The position numbers and the translations under genes are program-made. A stretch of 64,000 nt of DNA, taken from Novosphingobium taihuense. GTDB lineage: Bacteria; Pseudomonadota; Alphaproteobacteria; Sphingomonadales; Sphingomonadaceae. Below the pieces are notes generated by a model. It made no database searches, had not been told where the DNA came from, and saw nothing but the letters and a program-made list of their open reading frames with translations. Location: positions 89,416 to 153,415 of the forward strand of contig NZ_VLKJ01000010.1 of the NCBI RefSeq assembly GCF_007830315.1, read 5' to 3'. Below, piece by piece: positions 25,608 through 34,741 of the stretch (position 1 is its first letter; the number at the start of each line of letters is the position of its first letter).

Positions 25608-25638
25608 GCGTCTTTCTTCAACCTGAGAGGGAAGACGC
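25608..25638 (-). promoter_or_regulatory. Hairpin over the metA ribosome-binding region (possible expression platform)
   Basis: GCGTCTT and AAGACGC (25608-25614 / 25632-25638) pair 7 bases upstream of the GTG start codon. No U-run follows, so if it is the riboswitch output it would act on translation. Confidence 0.45.
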
Positions 25639-25675
25639 TGCAGCGGTGTCCGTGTCCGTTTGATTGCCGGATCGG

Positions 25676-25764
25676 CCACATCCCATCTCCATTGCTGGAT
25701 CAGGTACCACCTTGCCCGGATCGGCAGGTTGGCGTTGGAGCGTCACCCCAACTCTCGATGTAGG
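25676..25764 (-). promoter_or_regulatory. SAM riboswitch of the S-box (SAM-I) superfamily
   Basis: On the minus strand, CCTACATC opens a P1 helix closed by GATGTGG. Inside come CGAGAG, a hairpin TTGGGG-tgacg-CTCCAA, then GCCAACCTGCC and GGGCAAGGTGGTACC. The CCAACC ... AAGGTG spacing is the S-box core. The P2/kink-turn side looks reduced, closer to a SAM-I/IV-like variant than to a classic Bacillus S-box. Its place, 76 nt upstream of metA, fits methionine feedback. Confidence 0.7.
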
Positions 25765-25850
25765 ACGACAGATAGTGCGAGGAGGAAAGCTTTGCAACGG
25801 CGCGAAGGTGCATGAGGCCACTTGCTATTGCGATCCACTCTCATTATTAA

Positions 25851-25865
25851 TGCGAGTCATTGGCA
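25851..25865. promoter_or_regulatory. Fur-like operator upstream of bfd
   Basis: TGCGAGTCATTGGCA matches the 15-bp Fur core TGATAATNATTATCA at 10 of 14 defined positions. It overlaps a second imperfect palindrome, CTCTCATTATTAATGCGAG (25838-25856), and lies 30 bp before the bfd ATG. Confidence 0.55.
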
Positions 25866-25894
25866 GGAAGCTTCTGCCAAGGAGACGGGACGCA

Positions 25895-26071
25895 ATGTTC
25901 ATCTGCATCTGCAATGCCATCCGCGAAAAGGACATCCGCGCCACGGCCCGCTGCCACGCCGGCAATGCCGAGGAAATCTATGGTCGCATGGGCTTCAAAC
26001 CGCAGTGCCGCCAGTGCCTCGACGATGCCGAAGACGTTATCGCCGACGAACGCTCCTGCGCGCTGGCCTGA
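25895..26071 (+). CDS. bfd: Bacterioferritin-associated ferredoxin
   Basis: A 58-residue [2Fe-2S] protein that delivers electrons to bacterioferritin so stored Fe(III) can be released. The four cluster ligands are the CxC near the N-terminus (FICICN) and CxxC at CRQC (about residues 38-41). The ATG at 25895 has AAGGAGAC eight bases ahead; the longer upstream open frame runs through the divergent metA leader and is ignored. bfr follows 111 bp downstream. Confidence 0.93.
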   Translation: MFICICNAIREKDIRATARCHAGNAEEIYGRMGFKPQCRQCLDDAEDVIADERSCALA

Positions 26072-26107
26072 AGCTTCACCCATCATTGCAAAGTGTTGCG
26101 CCTCCGG

Positions 26108-26122
26108 TGCGAGTCGTTCGCG
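26108..26122. promoter_or_regulatory. Fur-like operator upstream of bfr
   Basis: TGCGAGTCGTTCGCG shares TGCGAGTC-TT with the site before bfd and contains the inverted pair GCGA/TCGC. It lies 60 bp before the bfr ATG. Confidence 0.45.
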
Positions 26123-26182
26123 CTTTGTTGGCACTTCTGCCCGGCGTAACATGGCGCCATCAATCGTAATGGAGCCAGCGCC

Positions 26183-26662
26183 ATGAAGGGCGACGCCAAG
26201 GTCATCGAATTTCTCAACAAGGCCCTGCTCAACGAGCTGACCGCGATCAACCAGTACTGGCTGCACTACCGCCTGCTCGCCAACTGGGGCGTCAAGAAGC
26301 TCGCCGAGTACGAGCGCCACGAATCGATCGACGAGATGAAGCACGCCGACATGCTGGCGGACCGCATCCTGTTCCTCGATGGCCTGCCCAACTTCCAGGC
26401 GCTCGGCCGGTTGCGCGTCGGCGAATCGGTGGAGGAAATCCTCAAGGCCGACCTCGCACTGGAAATGGACGCGCTGCCCCTGCTGAAGGACGCCATCGCC
26501 CATTGCGAGAGCGTGCGCGATTTCGTCAGCCGCGACCTTTTCGCAAAAATCCTCGAGAGCGAGGAAGAGCATGTCGACGTGATCGAAAAGCAGTTCGACA
26601 TGATCGAGCGGATGGGGCTGGCCAACTACATCCAGCTCAACAGCGAGGCGGCGGAAGCCTGA
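26183..26662 (+). CDS. bfr: Bacterioferritin
   Basis: A 159-residue haem-containing ferritin that stores iron in a 24-subunit shell. All ferroxidase ligands are at their standard numbers: Glu18, Glu51, His54, Glu94, Glu127 and His130. The haem ligand Met52 is present. The ATG at 26183 follows GGAGCC. It pairs with bfd just upstream; separate Fur-like boxes ahead of each suggest iron control of both. Confidence 0.97.
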   Translation: MKGDAKVIEFLNKALLNELTAINQYWLHYRLLANWGVKKLAEYERHESIDEMKHADMLADRILFLDGLPNFQALGRLRVGESVEEILKADLALEMDALPLLKDAIAHCESVRDFVSRDLFAKILESEEEHVDVIEKQFDMIERMGLANYIQLNSEAAEA

Positions 26663-26666
26663 TTGC

Positions 26667-27227
26667 TCAAGCGCTGCCGGTTTGCGCGACGAGGTGCGAG
26701 GGGTCGATCCCCTCGCCCTTCCAGGTCTGGAGCCAGCGACGGCCGGTGGGCGTGTTGAACAGGATTTCGCTCCGCCCCTTCGCAGCGTACCAGCCATGGC
26801 GGCGCATCTCGCCCTCCAACTGGCCTGCACCCCAGCCCGCATAGCCGAGCGCGACGAGATAGCGGCTTGGCCCGCGCCCCTCGGCAATCGCGCGCAGCAC
26901 ATCCATCGATGCGGACAGCTCGCACAGCGGATTGACCGTGACGCTGCCCTCGCCGCTCCAGTCGTTCGAATGGAGCACGAAGCCGCGCGCGGTTTCCACA
27001 GGGCCGCCGTTCAGCACCGGAACGTCGGGTGCGACGCCGGGGTCAATGCCGATGTCCTCGAGCAGCCCGTGCAGGGTGATGCCATCGCGCACGTGACCGA
27101 TGCCTATGCCGAGCGCACCTTGCTCGTCGTGCACGCACATCGCTACCACGGCATGGTCAAAACGCTCGTCACCCATGCCCGGCATGGCGAGGAGCAGGCG
27201 TCCGGAAAGATACTCGGCTTCACTCAT
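26667..27227 (-). CDS. YqgE/AlgH family (UPF0301) protein
   Basis: A 186-residue protein of the AlgH/YqgE family. Landmarks are LLLAMPGMGDERFDHAVV at the N-terminus, NGGPVETARGFVLHS and RYLVALGYAGWGAGQLEGE, the most conserved block. The biochemical role of the family is not settled. It converges on bfr with 4 bp between stop codons and is 47 bp downstream of glnD on the same strand. Confidence 0.93.
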   Translation of the reverse strand: MSEAEYLSGRLLLAMPGMGDERFDHAVVAMCVHDEQGALGIGIGHVRDGITLHGLLEDIGIDPGVAPDVPVLNGGPVETARGFVLHSNDWSGEGSVTVNPLCELSASMDVLRAIAEGRGPSRYLVALGYAGWGAGQLEGEMRRHGWYAAKGRSEILFNTPTGRRWLQTWKGEGIDPSHLVAQTGSA

Positions 27228-27274
27228 CCGTCACGAGATAGGGATGCCAGTGGCCGGTTGCCAGTGTCGCCCCC

Positions 27275-30019
27275 TCACGCAGCGGCCTTGACCTTGCGGT
27301 CCTCGGCCGCCTCGAGCAGCTTCTTTTCGACGGCATTCATGCGGCTTTCGCTGTCGATCTTCTCGCCCAGAACGTCGGTGATGTAGAAGGTGTCGACCGC
27401 GCGCTCGCCATAAGTGGCGATATGCGCCGAATGGACCACCAGCCGAGCCTCGAACAAGGCCCGCGCAAGCTGGCTGAGCAACGCCGGACGATCGCGCGCG
27501 CCCACTTCGATCACGGTGTAGCGGTTGGACGCCTTGTTGTCGAAGATCACGATGGGGCGCACGTCGAAGGCATCGGCGCGCGGACGGGCAAGCGGGCGCG
27601 CAGCAAGCTGCGGCACCATCTTGACGCGGTTGGCCAGGGCATCGGCAATCGCGTTCTTGAGCCGCGCGATCTGGCTCGCCTCGTTGAGCGGGCGGCCGAG
27701 CGGGTCCTGCACGAGGAAATTGTCGACCGCCGTGCCGTTGCGCGCGGTGTGGATGCGGGCGTCGATGATGTTGCCCCCGGCAAGGTGGATGCCGCCAGCG
27801 ATGCGGTAGAACAGGCCGGGATGGTCCGCTGCCAGCACGGTCACCAGCGTTGCCCCGCGCGCCGGGTACCAGTGCGCTTCCACCGAAAGCGGCTCGCCCA
27901 GCGCGGTGTCCATCTGCTGCAGGTTGAGCGCGATGATGTCCTCGGGCTCTGCAATCCAGTAGGCATCGCCAAGCTGCTTGCCGACAGTGCCGATCAGTGC
28001 GTCGCGCTCCTTTAGGATCATCGCGACGGCCTTCTTCTTGGCCGCGATGCGCTCGGCACGGCCATGGGTCTTGTGACCCAGCCGCAGCATTTCCTCGGCC
28101 GAGACGAACAGATCACCCAGCAACTGCCGCTTCCACGAATTCCACACGCCCGGCCCCACCGCGCGAATGTCGACCACTGTCAGGATCAGCAGCAGGCGCA
28201 GGCGCTCCTGGCTCTGCACCGTGTTCGCGAAGTCAGCGATGGTCTTGTAGTCGGCAAGGTCGCGCTTGAAGGCGGTGGCGCTCATCAGCAGGTGCCAGCG
28301 CACAAGCCAGGCCACGGCCTCGGTTTCGGCGGCGGACAGGCCGAGACGCGGGCATAGCTTCATCGCAACTTCTGCGCCCAGTACGGAATGATCACCCTGC
28401 CGACCCTTGGCGATGTCGTGCAGCAGGGTGGCAACGTAAAGCACGCGGCGCGAGGCAACCTTGCTGACCACTTCGCTGGCTAGAGGATGATCTTCCCTGA
28501 CCTCACCCTTCTCGATCCGGGCGAGCAGGCCGATGGCGCGGATGGTGTGCTCGTCCACCGTGTAGTGGTGGTACATGTCGAACTGCATCTGCGCGATGAC
28601 GCGGCCGAAGTCAGGCACGAACCGGCCAAACACGCCCGCCTCGTTCATCCAGCGCAGCACGGTCTCGGGATCGTTGCGGCTGGTCAGGGTCTCCATGAAC
28701 AGCGCATTGGCGCGCGGGTCGCGACGCATTGCGGCATCGATCAGGCTGGAATCGCGCCGGGCGATGCGCATGGTTTCGGGATGGATTTCCACCCCCTCTG
28801 CAGCCGCGCAGGAGAACAGCTCGAGCAGGCGGACGGGCTCTTCCTGAAACGTGGTGTCGGCAGGCGCGGCAAGCTTGCCAGCCTCGATCACGAACGGGCC
28901 GACCTTCTTGCGCCTGCGGCTGCGCAGCGCTGCAAGGAACCCGCGCTTCTCCTTGGCGAACTGGCCATCAAGCTGGGCAAGGAACACGCCCGTGAGCGAG
29001 CCCACCTGCTTTGCCTGCAGGAAGAAGTACTGCATGAACCGCTCGACCGCGCTTTTGCCGGGACGATCGGCGAAGTTCATTCGCATCGCCACCTCGCGCT
29101 GCAGGTCGAAAGTCAGCCGGTCTTCCGCGCGCCTGGTGATTGTGTGCAGGTGGCAGCGTACCGCCCAGAAGAAGTTCTCGGCCCGGCGGAACGCGCGATA
29201 TTCCTCGGCGGTCAGCAGGCCCACGTCGACCAGTTCGGAAGCATCGCGCACCTTGTGGATGTACTTGCCGATCCAGTAGAGCGTGTGCAGGTCGCGCAGG
29301 CCGCCCTTGCCTTCCTTCACATTGGGTTCGACCACGTAGCGACTGTCGCCCAGTCGCTTGTGGCGCTGGTTGCGCTCCTCCAGCTTCTCGGCAACGAACT
29401 GCTTTTCGGTGCCGTTTACGACTTCGGCCCAGAACCGGGCAGAGGCGCTGTCGAACAGGTCACGGTCGCCCCAGACATAGCGCCCTTCCAGCAGAGCGGT
29501 GCGGATGGTCAGGTCGCTCTTGGCCATGCGCACGACTTCGTCGAGCGAGCGGCTGGAATGGCCGACCTTCAGCCCCAAGTCCCACAGGTAATAGAGCAGC
29601 GCCTCGATCACCTGCTCGCACCACGAAGTCGGCTTGATCGGGGTGACGAAGGCGATGTCGACATCCGAATGCGGCGCCATCTCACCGCGACCATAGCCGC
29701 CCACGGCGATCAGCGAGATACGCTCACCCATGGAGCGGTTGCTGGCGCGATAGATGCGGCCGACAACGTGATCATAGATGATCCGTACCAGCTGATCGAC
29801 GAGGAAAGCCTGCGCCTGCGCGCATTCGGTTCCGGCAGAAGGCTTGGCCTCGAGCCGGCGCGCAATCTCGGCACGGCCATCCTCGAGCGCACCGCGCAGT
29901 AGTTCGACCACCACGGCGCGCGATTTCTCGCCCTTCTCGGCAAAGGCCGCAGCAATCGCGTCGGCCAGATGGCGGCGGTCGATAATGGCACGCTGGTTGG
30001 CGATCCGGGGGAGCATCAT
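27275..30019 (-). CDS. glnD: PII uridylyltransferase / uridylyl-removing enzyme GlnD
   Basis: A 914-residue bifunctional nitrogen sensor that uridylylates PII at low glutamine and removes UMP at high glutamine. The nucleotidyltransferase motif GGYGRGEMAPHSDVD is at 107-121; the HD hydrolase motif LLHDIAKGRQGDHS is near residue 510; two ACT glutamine-sensing domains close the protein (around GATLVTVLAADHPGLFYRI and YTVIEVGARDRPALLSQLA). All three activities look intact. Two adjacent ATGs (30019, 30016) could serve as start. Its expected target GlnK (Tyr51) is encoded 15 kb away. Confidence 0.97.
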   Translation of the reverse strand: MMLPRIANQRAIIDRRHLADAIAAAFAEKGEKSRAVVVELLRGALEDGRAEIARRLEAKPSAGTECAQAQAFLVDQLVRIIYDHVVGRIYRASNRSMGERISLIAVGGYGRGEMAPHSDVDIAFVTPIKPTSWCEQVIEALLYYLWDLGLKVGHSSRSLDEVVRMAKSDLTIRTALLEGRYVWGDRDLFDSASARFWAEVVNGTEKQFVAEKLEERNQRHKRLGDSRYVVEPNVKEGKGGLRDLHTLYWIGKYIHKVRDASELVDVGLLTAEEYRAFRRAENFFWAVRCHLHTITRRAEDRLTFDLQREVAMRMNFADRPGKSAVERFMQYFFLQAKQVGSLTGVFLAQLDGQFAKEKRGFLAALRSRRRKKVGPFVIEAGKLAAPADTTFQEEPVRLLELFSCAAAEGVEIHPETMRIARRDSSLIDAAMRRDPRANALFMETLTSRNDPETVLRWMNEAGVFGRFVPDFGRVIAQMQFDMYHHYTVDEHTIRAIGLLARIEKGEVREDHPLASEVVSKVASRRVLYVATLLHDIAKGRQGDHSVLGAEVAMKLCPRLGLSAAETEAVAWLVRWHLLMSATAFKRDLADYKTIADFANTVQSQERLRLLLILTVVDIRAVGPGVWNSWKRQLLGDLFVSAEEMLRLGHKTHGRAERIAAKKKAVAMILKERDALIGTVGKQLGDAYWIAEPEDIIALNLQQMDTALGEPLSVEAHWYPARGATLVTVLAADHPGLFYRIAGGIHLAGGNIIDARIHTARNGTAVDNFLVQDPLGRPLNEASQIARLKNAIADALANRVKMVPQLAARPLARPRADAFDVRPIVIFDNKASNRYTVIEVGARDRPALLSQLARALFEARLVVHSAHIATYGERAVDTFYITDVLGEKIDSESRMNAVEKKLLEAAEDRKVKAAA

Positions 30020-30067
30020 GCTCCCACCATTATCGCCTCAGGTCCTAGCGTCCAGTAACAAAGGCTA

Positions 30068-31771
30068 TCAGGAACTCAGCCAGAGCTTGGTGTAGCTTTC
30101 GCGCAAGCTGCGCTTGTCGACCTTTTCGGTGCCAAGCCGCGGCAGGGCTTCGTGGACTTCCCAGAAGCGCACCGGGATCTTGAACGGCGCGATGTGCTGT
30201 TTCAGGAACTCGCGCAGTTCCTCCTCGGTCGCCGAGCAGTCTTCCTTGGCCAGATAGACCGCGGCGGGCACTTCGCCGAGCTTCTCGTCGGGCAGGCCGA
30301 ACACGCTCGCCTCGGCGATGCAGGGATGGGCGTAGATCGCGCTTTCCACCTCGATGCACGAGATGTTCTCGCCGCCACGGATGATGATGTCCTTCTTGCG
30401 GTCGACGATGAACAGGTAACCCTCGGGGTCGAGATAGCCGAGATCGCCGGTGCGGAAATAGCCATCGGGGGTGATCGCCTCGCGCGTGGCTTTCTCGTTG
30501 TCCCAGTAGCCGAGGAAATTGCAGATCGAGCGGATCGACACTTCGCCGATCTGACCCTGCGGCACAGGCTTGCCGTCATCATCGAGGATGGCCAAGTCGA
30601 CCAGCGGACGCGATGCAGTGCCGGTGCTTCCGGGCTTGGCGAGGTAGTTCTCGTTCAGATTGCCACACCCGACGCCGTTGGTCTCGGTCAGGCCATAGCC
30701 CAGCAGCGGATAGGCATGAGGCAGCGCCTTGCGGATGCGGTCGACATGCTCGACCGGACGCGGCGCACCGCCTGCCGCGAACGAGACGCAGGTAGACAGG
30801 TCATACCTGTCGCGATCGGGATGGGTCGCGATCTCGAAGCTCATCAGTGGCACGCCGACAAAGTAGGTGACCTTCTCGCGCTCGATCAGCTTCATCGCCT
30901 CGACAGCGTCCCACTTCGGCATCAGCACCAGCTTGCGCCCCAATGCGAAGGACTGGAGGAACACCGGAACCTCGCCCGTCACATGGAACAGCGGAACGTT
31001 GACCAGCGTGACCGGCTGCGACCCTTCCGCCGGCCCCTCACCACGCGCAGTCAGGATCGAGAGCATGGCAACCGACTGGACGACGTAGTTCATCGTCCCC
31101 TGCACCACGCCGCGATGATCCGAATAGGCGCCCTTGGCCGAGCCGGTCGAACCGGAGGTGAACAGGACCGTGGCAAGATCATCGCCGGTAAGCTCTGGCA
31201 GGATCGTCTCCATCCCGCCGCCGTTGGCCAGGAGTGTGGCAAGGCCTTCCTCATAAGGACAATCGTGGCCCATCAGCAGAATCTGTGCGCCATGGGCATG
31301 GCCTTGGAGCCGTGCGGCACGGCCTGCATCGGCGATCACGAAGCGGCACTTCACCAGATCGATGCCGTGGGCCAGTTCCTCGCCCTGCCACCAGCCGTTG
31401 AGCAGCGTGGCGCACCCCCCGGCCATCAGCACGCCCATGTAAGCGATGACCCAGTTGGCCGAATTGCGCGCGGCAATGCCGACGCGTTCGCCCTTCTGCA
31501 GCTTCAGCCCTTCGACCAGGCCGCCTGCGACATGGCGCGCAGCCTTGTAGACATCGGCAAAGCTCAGCCGCGTCTCGCCATCGACGATGAAGGTCTTCTC
31601 GCCCTGCGTGGCGCAGAAATAGGCGAAGTAGGCGGGCAGATGCGGGGGTGCGGCGGCGATCATCGGCAATTGCTGCCCGAACCGCTCTATCGGAACCGTG
31701 TGGAACATCGCCCCATCGGCAGTAAGCGCGCCAAAGGCGCCGTCCATGGCAAGGTCCAGCTCGGTCTTCAT
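30068..31771 (-). CDS. AMP-dependent acyl-CoA ligase (long-chain-type)
   Basis: A 567-residue adenylate-forming enzyme that would activate a carboxylic acid to its CoA thioester. The ATP-binding motif is LFTSGSTGSAKG, the A5 region GYGLTETNG, the A7/A8 hinge YFRTGDLGYLDPEGYLFIVDRKKDIIIRGGENI, and the catalytic lysine lies in GTEKVDKRSLRE near the C-terminus. The substrate (fatty, phenylpropanoid or steroid-type acid) cannot be read. The ATG at 31771 has AAAGGGTATC ahead; the open frame upstream of it runs into the divergent lgt promoter. It is 48 bp downstream of nothing coding and ends 48 bp before glnD begins. Confidence 0.9.
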   Translation of the reverse strand: MKTELDLAMDGAFGALTADGAMFHTVPIERFGQQLPMIAAAPPHLPAYFAYFCATQGEKTFIVDGETRLSFADVYKAARHVAGGLVEGLKLQKGERVGIAARNSANWVIAYMGVLMAGGCATLLNGWWQGEELAHGIDLVKCRFVIADAGRAARLQGHAHGAQILLMGHDCPYEEGLATLLANGGGMETILPELTGDDLATVLFTSGSTGSAKGAYSDHRGVVQGTMNYVVQSVAMLSILTARGEGPAEGSQPVTLVNVPLFHVTGEVPVFLQSFALGRKLVLMPKWDAVEAMKLIEREKVTYFVGVPLMSFEIATHPDRDRYDLSTCVSFAAGGAPRPVEHVDRIRKALPHAYPLLGYGLTETNGVGCGNLNENYLAKPGSTGTASRPLVDLAILDDDGKPVPQGQIGEVSIRSICNFLGYWDNEKATREAITPDGYFRTGDLGYLDPEGYLFIVDRKKDIIIRGGENISCIEVESAIYAHPCIAEASVFGLPDEKLGEVPAAVYLAKEDCSATEEELREFLKQHIAPFKIPVRFWEVHEALPRLGTEKVDKRSLRESYTKLWLSS

Positions 31772-31925
31772 GATACCCTTTCGTCTCCTCACCCTGACGC
31801 CGTCTTGTTTCGCGCCTTTTTCGGGTTTGCCTGCAACCTTTTCCCTGTGCCAATACGTTAGCCTATTGGGCGCGTTTGACAGCACGAAAACGGGTCCGTT
31901 CACGAAGTTCTAGGGAGTTCGTTCC

Positions 31926-32825
31926 TTGCTGTCACTAGTGTCAACAACAACCGCGCTTGCCGTAGCGTCGGCCTCCGCAGCAGCTGGGCATGCGCCGATT
32001 CGCTGGGAGGATCTGGGTATAGGGCCGATCGCACTCGACCTCGGCTTCTTCGCGCTCAAGTGGTATTCGCTGGCCTATCTCGCCGGCATCGTGCTGGGTT
32101 ACTGGCATCTGTCGAAAATGATCAGGCAGCCCGGATCGCCCATGGCCCAGCGCCATGCGGATGACCTGTTCTTCTATGCCACGCTTGGCATCATCCTCGG
32201 TGGGCGCCTTGGCTACGCGATCTTCTATGCCCCCGAACTGCTGACGAACCCCGCCAACCTTCTGAAGCTGTGGGAAGGCGGGATGAGCTTCCACGGCGGA
32301 TTGATCGGTACGGTGCTCGCCATCGCCTGGGTCTCGTGGCGTGGACAGTTGAGCTTTGTCCGGGTGTGTGACTACATTTCGGTCTGCGTACCCTTCGGCC
32401 TGCTGTTCGGACGGCTGGCCAACTTCGCCAACGGAGAACTCTGGGGGCGTGAGGCCGGGCCGGACGTGCCCTGGGCGATGGTCTTCCCTGGCGGCGGGCT
32501 GGTCGCGCGCCATCCGAGCCAGCTCTACGAAGCCGGGCTCGAAGGGCTCGTGCTCATGGTGGTTCTGCTTTTTCTGTTCTGGAAGACCAAGGCGCGCTGG
32601 CGCACAGGCCTGCTCGTCGGCACCTTCACGCTCGGCTATGCGCTCTCACGCTTCACCGTCGAGTTCTTCCGCGAGCCCGACGCGCAGCTGCAGGACTTCG
32701 CGCTGCAGACCGGCCTGTCGATGGGCCAGTGGCTGACCATTCCGATGATGGCGGTGGGGCTGTTCTTCCTGCTGCGCGGACTCCTGCGCAAGCCGCTGGC
32801 TGCAGGCGGAGCCGTTCCGGCGTGA
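31926..32825 (+). CDS. lgt: Prolipoprotein diacylglyceryl transferase
   Basis: A 299-residue inner-membrane enzyme transferring diacylglycerol to the lipobox cysteine of prolipoproteins. The H-G-G motif MSFHGGLIG and the Lgt signature [14 protein letters not shown] (with the essential Arg and Asn) are intact, and the C-terminal [11 protein letters not shown] is standard. About seven membrane segments. The start is a TTG at 31926; the residues before the first helix are longer than in E. coli, so a start further in is possible. The stop overlaps the next gene (GTGA). Confidence 0.94.
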   Translation: MLSLVSTTTALAVASASAAAGHAPIRWEDLGIGPIALDLGFFALKWYSLAYLAGIVLGYWHLSKMIRQPGSPMAQRHADDLFFYATLGIILGGRLGYAIFYAPELLTNPANLLKLWEGGMSFHGGLIGTVLAIAWVSWRGQLSFVRVCDYISVCVPFGLLFGRLANFANGELWGREAGPDVPWAMVFPGGGLVARHPSQLYEAGLEGLVLMVVLLFLFWKTKARWRTGLLVGTFTLGYALSRFTVEFFREPDAQLQDFALQTGLSMGQWLTIPMMAVGLFFLLRGLLRKPLAAGGAVPA

Positions 32826-33877
32826 ACCTTTCGCTGCTCGAAACTTTTACCCGGCTGATCGCCAACACCGGGCCGATCAGCATGGCCCACTACATGGCCG
32901 AATCCAACGCGCGCTACTATTCCAGCCGCGATCCCTTCGGCACGGCGGGCGACTTCATAACCGCACCCGAGATCAGCCAGATGTTCGGCGAACTGATCGG
33001 GCTGTGGCTCGCCGACATGTGGATCCGCGCGGGGCGACCGGAGCCGATCCACTACGTCGAACTCGGCCCCGGCCGCGGCACGCTTGCCCGCGATGCGCTG
33101 GGTGCGGCGCGGCGCTATGGCCTGAGCCCGCGCGTCCACTTCGTCGAGACCAGCACCGCGCTGAAGGCTCTGCAGCTTGAACTGCACCGCGACGCGATCT
33201 GGCATGCCGACCTTTCGACGCTACCCACCGACGGCCCGCTGCTGATCGTTGCCAACGAATTTCTCGACGCCCTGCCGGTGCGCCAGCTCGTGCGCATGGC
33301 CGAAGGCTGGCGCGAGCGCATGGTCGGCCTTGCCGACGGCCGCCTGATTCCGGTGGCGGGGAGTGCGCCAATGGAAGCGGCCGTTCCTGCAGACCGCCGC
33401 AATGCACCCGAAGGCACCATCGTCGAGACCTCGCCCGCTTGCGCTGCGGTGATGTACGAAGTTGCCGGGCGATTGGCGGCGCAGGAGGGGGCGGCGCTGT
33501 TCATAGACTATGGACATGCCTTGCCCCGCTTCGGCTCGTCGCTGCAGGCAGTGCGCGAGCATCGCAAGGTCGATGTCTTTGCCGCGCCCGGTGAAGCGGA
33601 CCTGACCGCGCACGTCGATTTCTCGGCGCTCGCGCCCATCGCGCTGTCGCGCGGGGTGCGCTGGCTCGGCACGGTCGAGCAGGGCCGCTGGTTGCGCGCG
33701 CTCGGCATCGAGGCCCGCGCCGATGCACTGGCCGCCTATGCGCCCGACCACGCCGAGGCCATCCACGCCGCGCGCGAGCGGCTGACCGGCGAGGGCCAGA
33801 TGGGCGTGCTGTTCAAGGTCATGGGATTCGCCGGGCCGCGCTGGCCCGACGGTGCCGGATTCGCATCACCGGCCTGA
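32822..33877 (+). CDS. MidA/NDUFAF7-type SAM-dependent methyltransferase (DUF185)
   Basis: A 351-residue class-I methyltransferase. NDUFAF7, the mitochondrial homologue, methylates an arginine of complex I subunit NDUFS2 during assembly; a like role on the bacterial NADH dehydrogenase is inferred. Landmarks are [37 protein letters not shown], the SAM motif [13 protein letters not shown] and [13 protein letters not shown]. The GTG at 32822 overlaps the lgt stop, making the pair translationally coupled, an arrangement common in alphaproteobacteria. Confidence 0.92.
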   Translation: MNLSLLETFTRLIANTGPISMAHYMAESNARYYSSRDPFGTAGDFITAPEISQMFGELIGLWLADMWIRAGRPEPIHYVELGPGRGTLARDALGAARRYGLSPRVHFVETSTALKALQLELHRDAIWHADLSTLPTDGPLLIVANEFLDALPVRQLVRMAEGWRERMVGLADGRLIPVAGSAPMEAAVPADRRNAPEGTIVETSPACAAVMYEVAGRLAAQEGAALFIDYGHALPRFGSSLQAVREHRKVDVFAAPGEADLTAHVDFSALAPIALSRGVRWLGTVEQGRWLRALGIEARADALAAYAPDHAEAIHAARERLTGEGQMGVLFKVMGFAGPRWPDGAGFASPA

Positions 33878-34166
33878 TCGTCGCAATGCAACAACACACG
33901 CCTGAAAACGCCCGAAACACTTGGGGTACCACCGGGCAAAACAAGGGCTGATTCACGCACCAAAATGCCTGTTGGCAAAGCCGTGGCTTTGCGTCTATCA
34001 GGCGCGCCAAGTGGGGGCCGGGGCCGTGCATTTGCGCGTGCCCGGTTCCCGTGCGGTTCCGGTGTCCATGTGGTTAGCCCCATGGGCAATTTCCAGAGCC
34101 GCTCCAAAGGGGCAAGTTGGACCGTGCGCGATCCGCGTGCGCGGCGGCAGCAGGCAGGGAATTTCA
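33878..34166. other. Leader region of petABC with an inverted repeat
   Basis: This 289-bp gap holds a perfect 8-bp inverted repeat GCAAAGCC-gt-GGCTTTGC (33975-33992). Its 2-base loop is too tight for a normal RNA hairpin, so a protein site is more likely. An open frame runs through the gap into petA but lacks any family match, and no tRNA or terminator was seen. Confidence 0.4.
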
Positions 34167-34730
34167 ATGGCTGAACAGGCAAGCATCGACACTTCGGCAC
34201 CGGCCGAAGAAGGCGTGCGCCGGCGCGATTTCATCAATATCGCGGCGGTGAGTTTTGCGGGGGTTGGCGGCGCTGCCGTGCTGGTCCCGCTGGTGAGTCA
34301 GATGGCACCGTCGGCAGACGTTCTGGCGCAGAGCTCCACCGAAATCGACATCTCGGCAATCCAGCCGGGTCAGGCGATCAAGGCGGTGTTCCGCAAGCAG
34401 CCGGTCTTCATCCGCAACCTGACGCCGGAAGAAATCTCCGCTGCCGAAAAGGTTGACGTTGCCTCGCTGCGCGATCCGCAGTCGCTGGAAGAGCGCACCA
34501 AGGAAGGCAAGACCAACTGGCTCATCACGATGGGTGTCTGCACCCACCTCGGCTGCGTGCCTCTTGGCGCCGGCGAAGGCGAAGTGAAGGGCGAATTTGG
34601 CGGCTACTTCTGCCCGTGCCACGGTTCGTCCTATGACACCGCGGCGCGCATCCGCAAGGGCCCGGCACCGAAGAACCTCGAGGTGCCCGAGTACGCATTC
34701 ACTTCCGACACTGTCGTGAAGATCGGCTGA
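34167..34730 (+). CDS. petA: Ubiquinol-cytochrome c reductase Rieske iron-sulfur subunit
   Basis: A 187-residue subunit of the bc1 complex carrying a [2Fe-2S] cluster. A Tat-type N-terminus ([18 protein letters not shown], residues 18-35) leads into the membrane anchor. Cluster ligands are Cys125, His127 (CTHLGC) and Cys149, His152 (CPCHGS), with Cys130 and Cys151 forming the stabilising disulfide. The ATG at 34167 is the family start; the longer frame is not used. It is first of the petABC operon. Confidence 0.97.
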   Translation: MAEQASIDTSAPAEEGVRRRDFINIAAVSFAGVGGAAVLVPLVSQMAPSADVLAQSSTEIDISAIQPGQAIKAVFRKQPVFIRNLTPEEISAAEKVDVASLRDPQSLEERTKEGKTNWLITMGVCTHLGCVPLGAGEGEVKGEFGGYFCPCHGSSYDTAARIRKGPAPKNLEVPEYAFTSDTVVKIG

Positions 34731-34741
34731 GGACAGGAAAC

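Noticed and set aside
33921..34166. An N-terminal extension of petA of ~82 codons
   Set aside because: The Rieske protein has its normal Tat-type N-terminus from the ATG at 34167, and the extension has no similarity or ribosome site.
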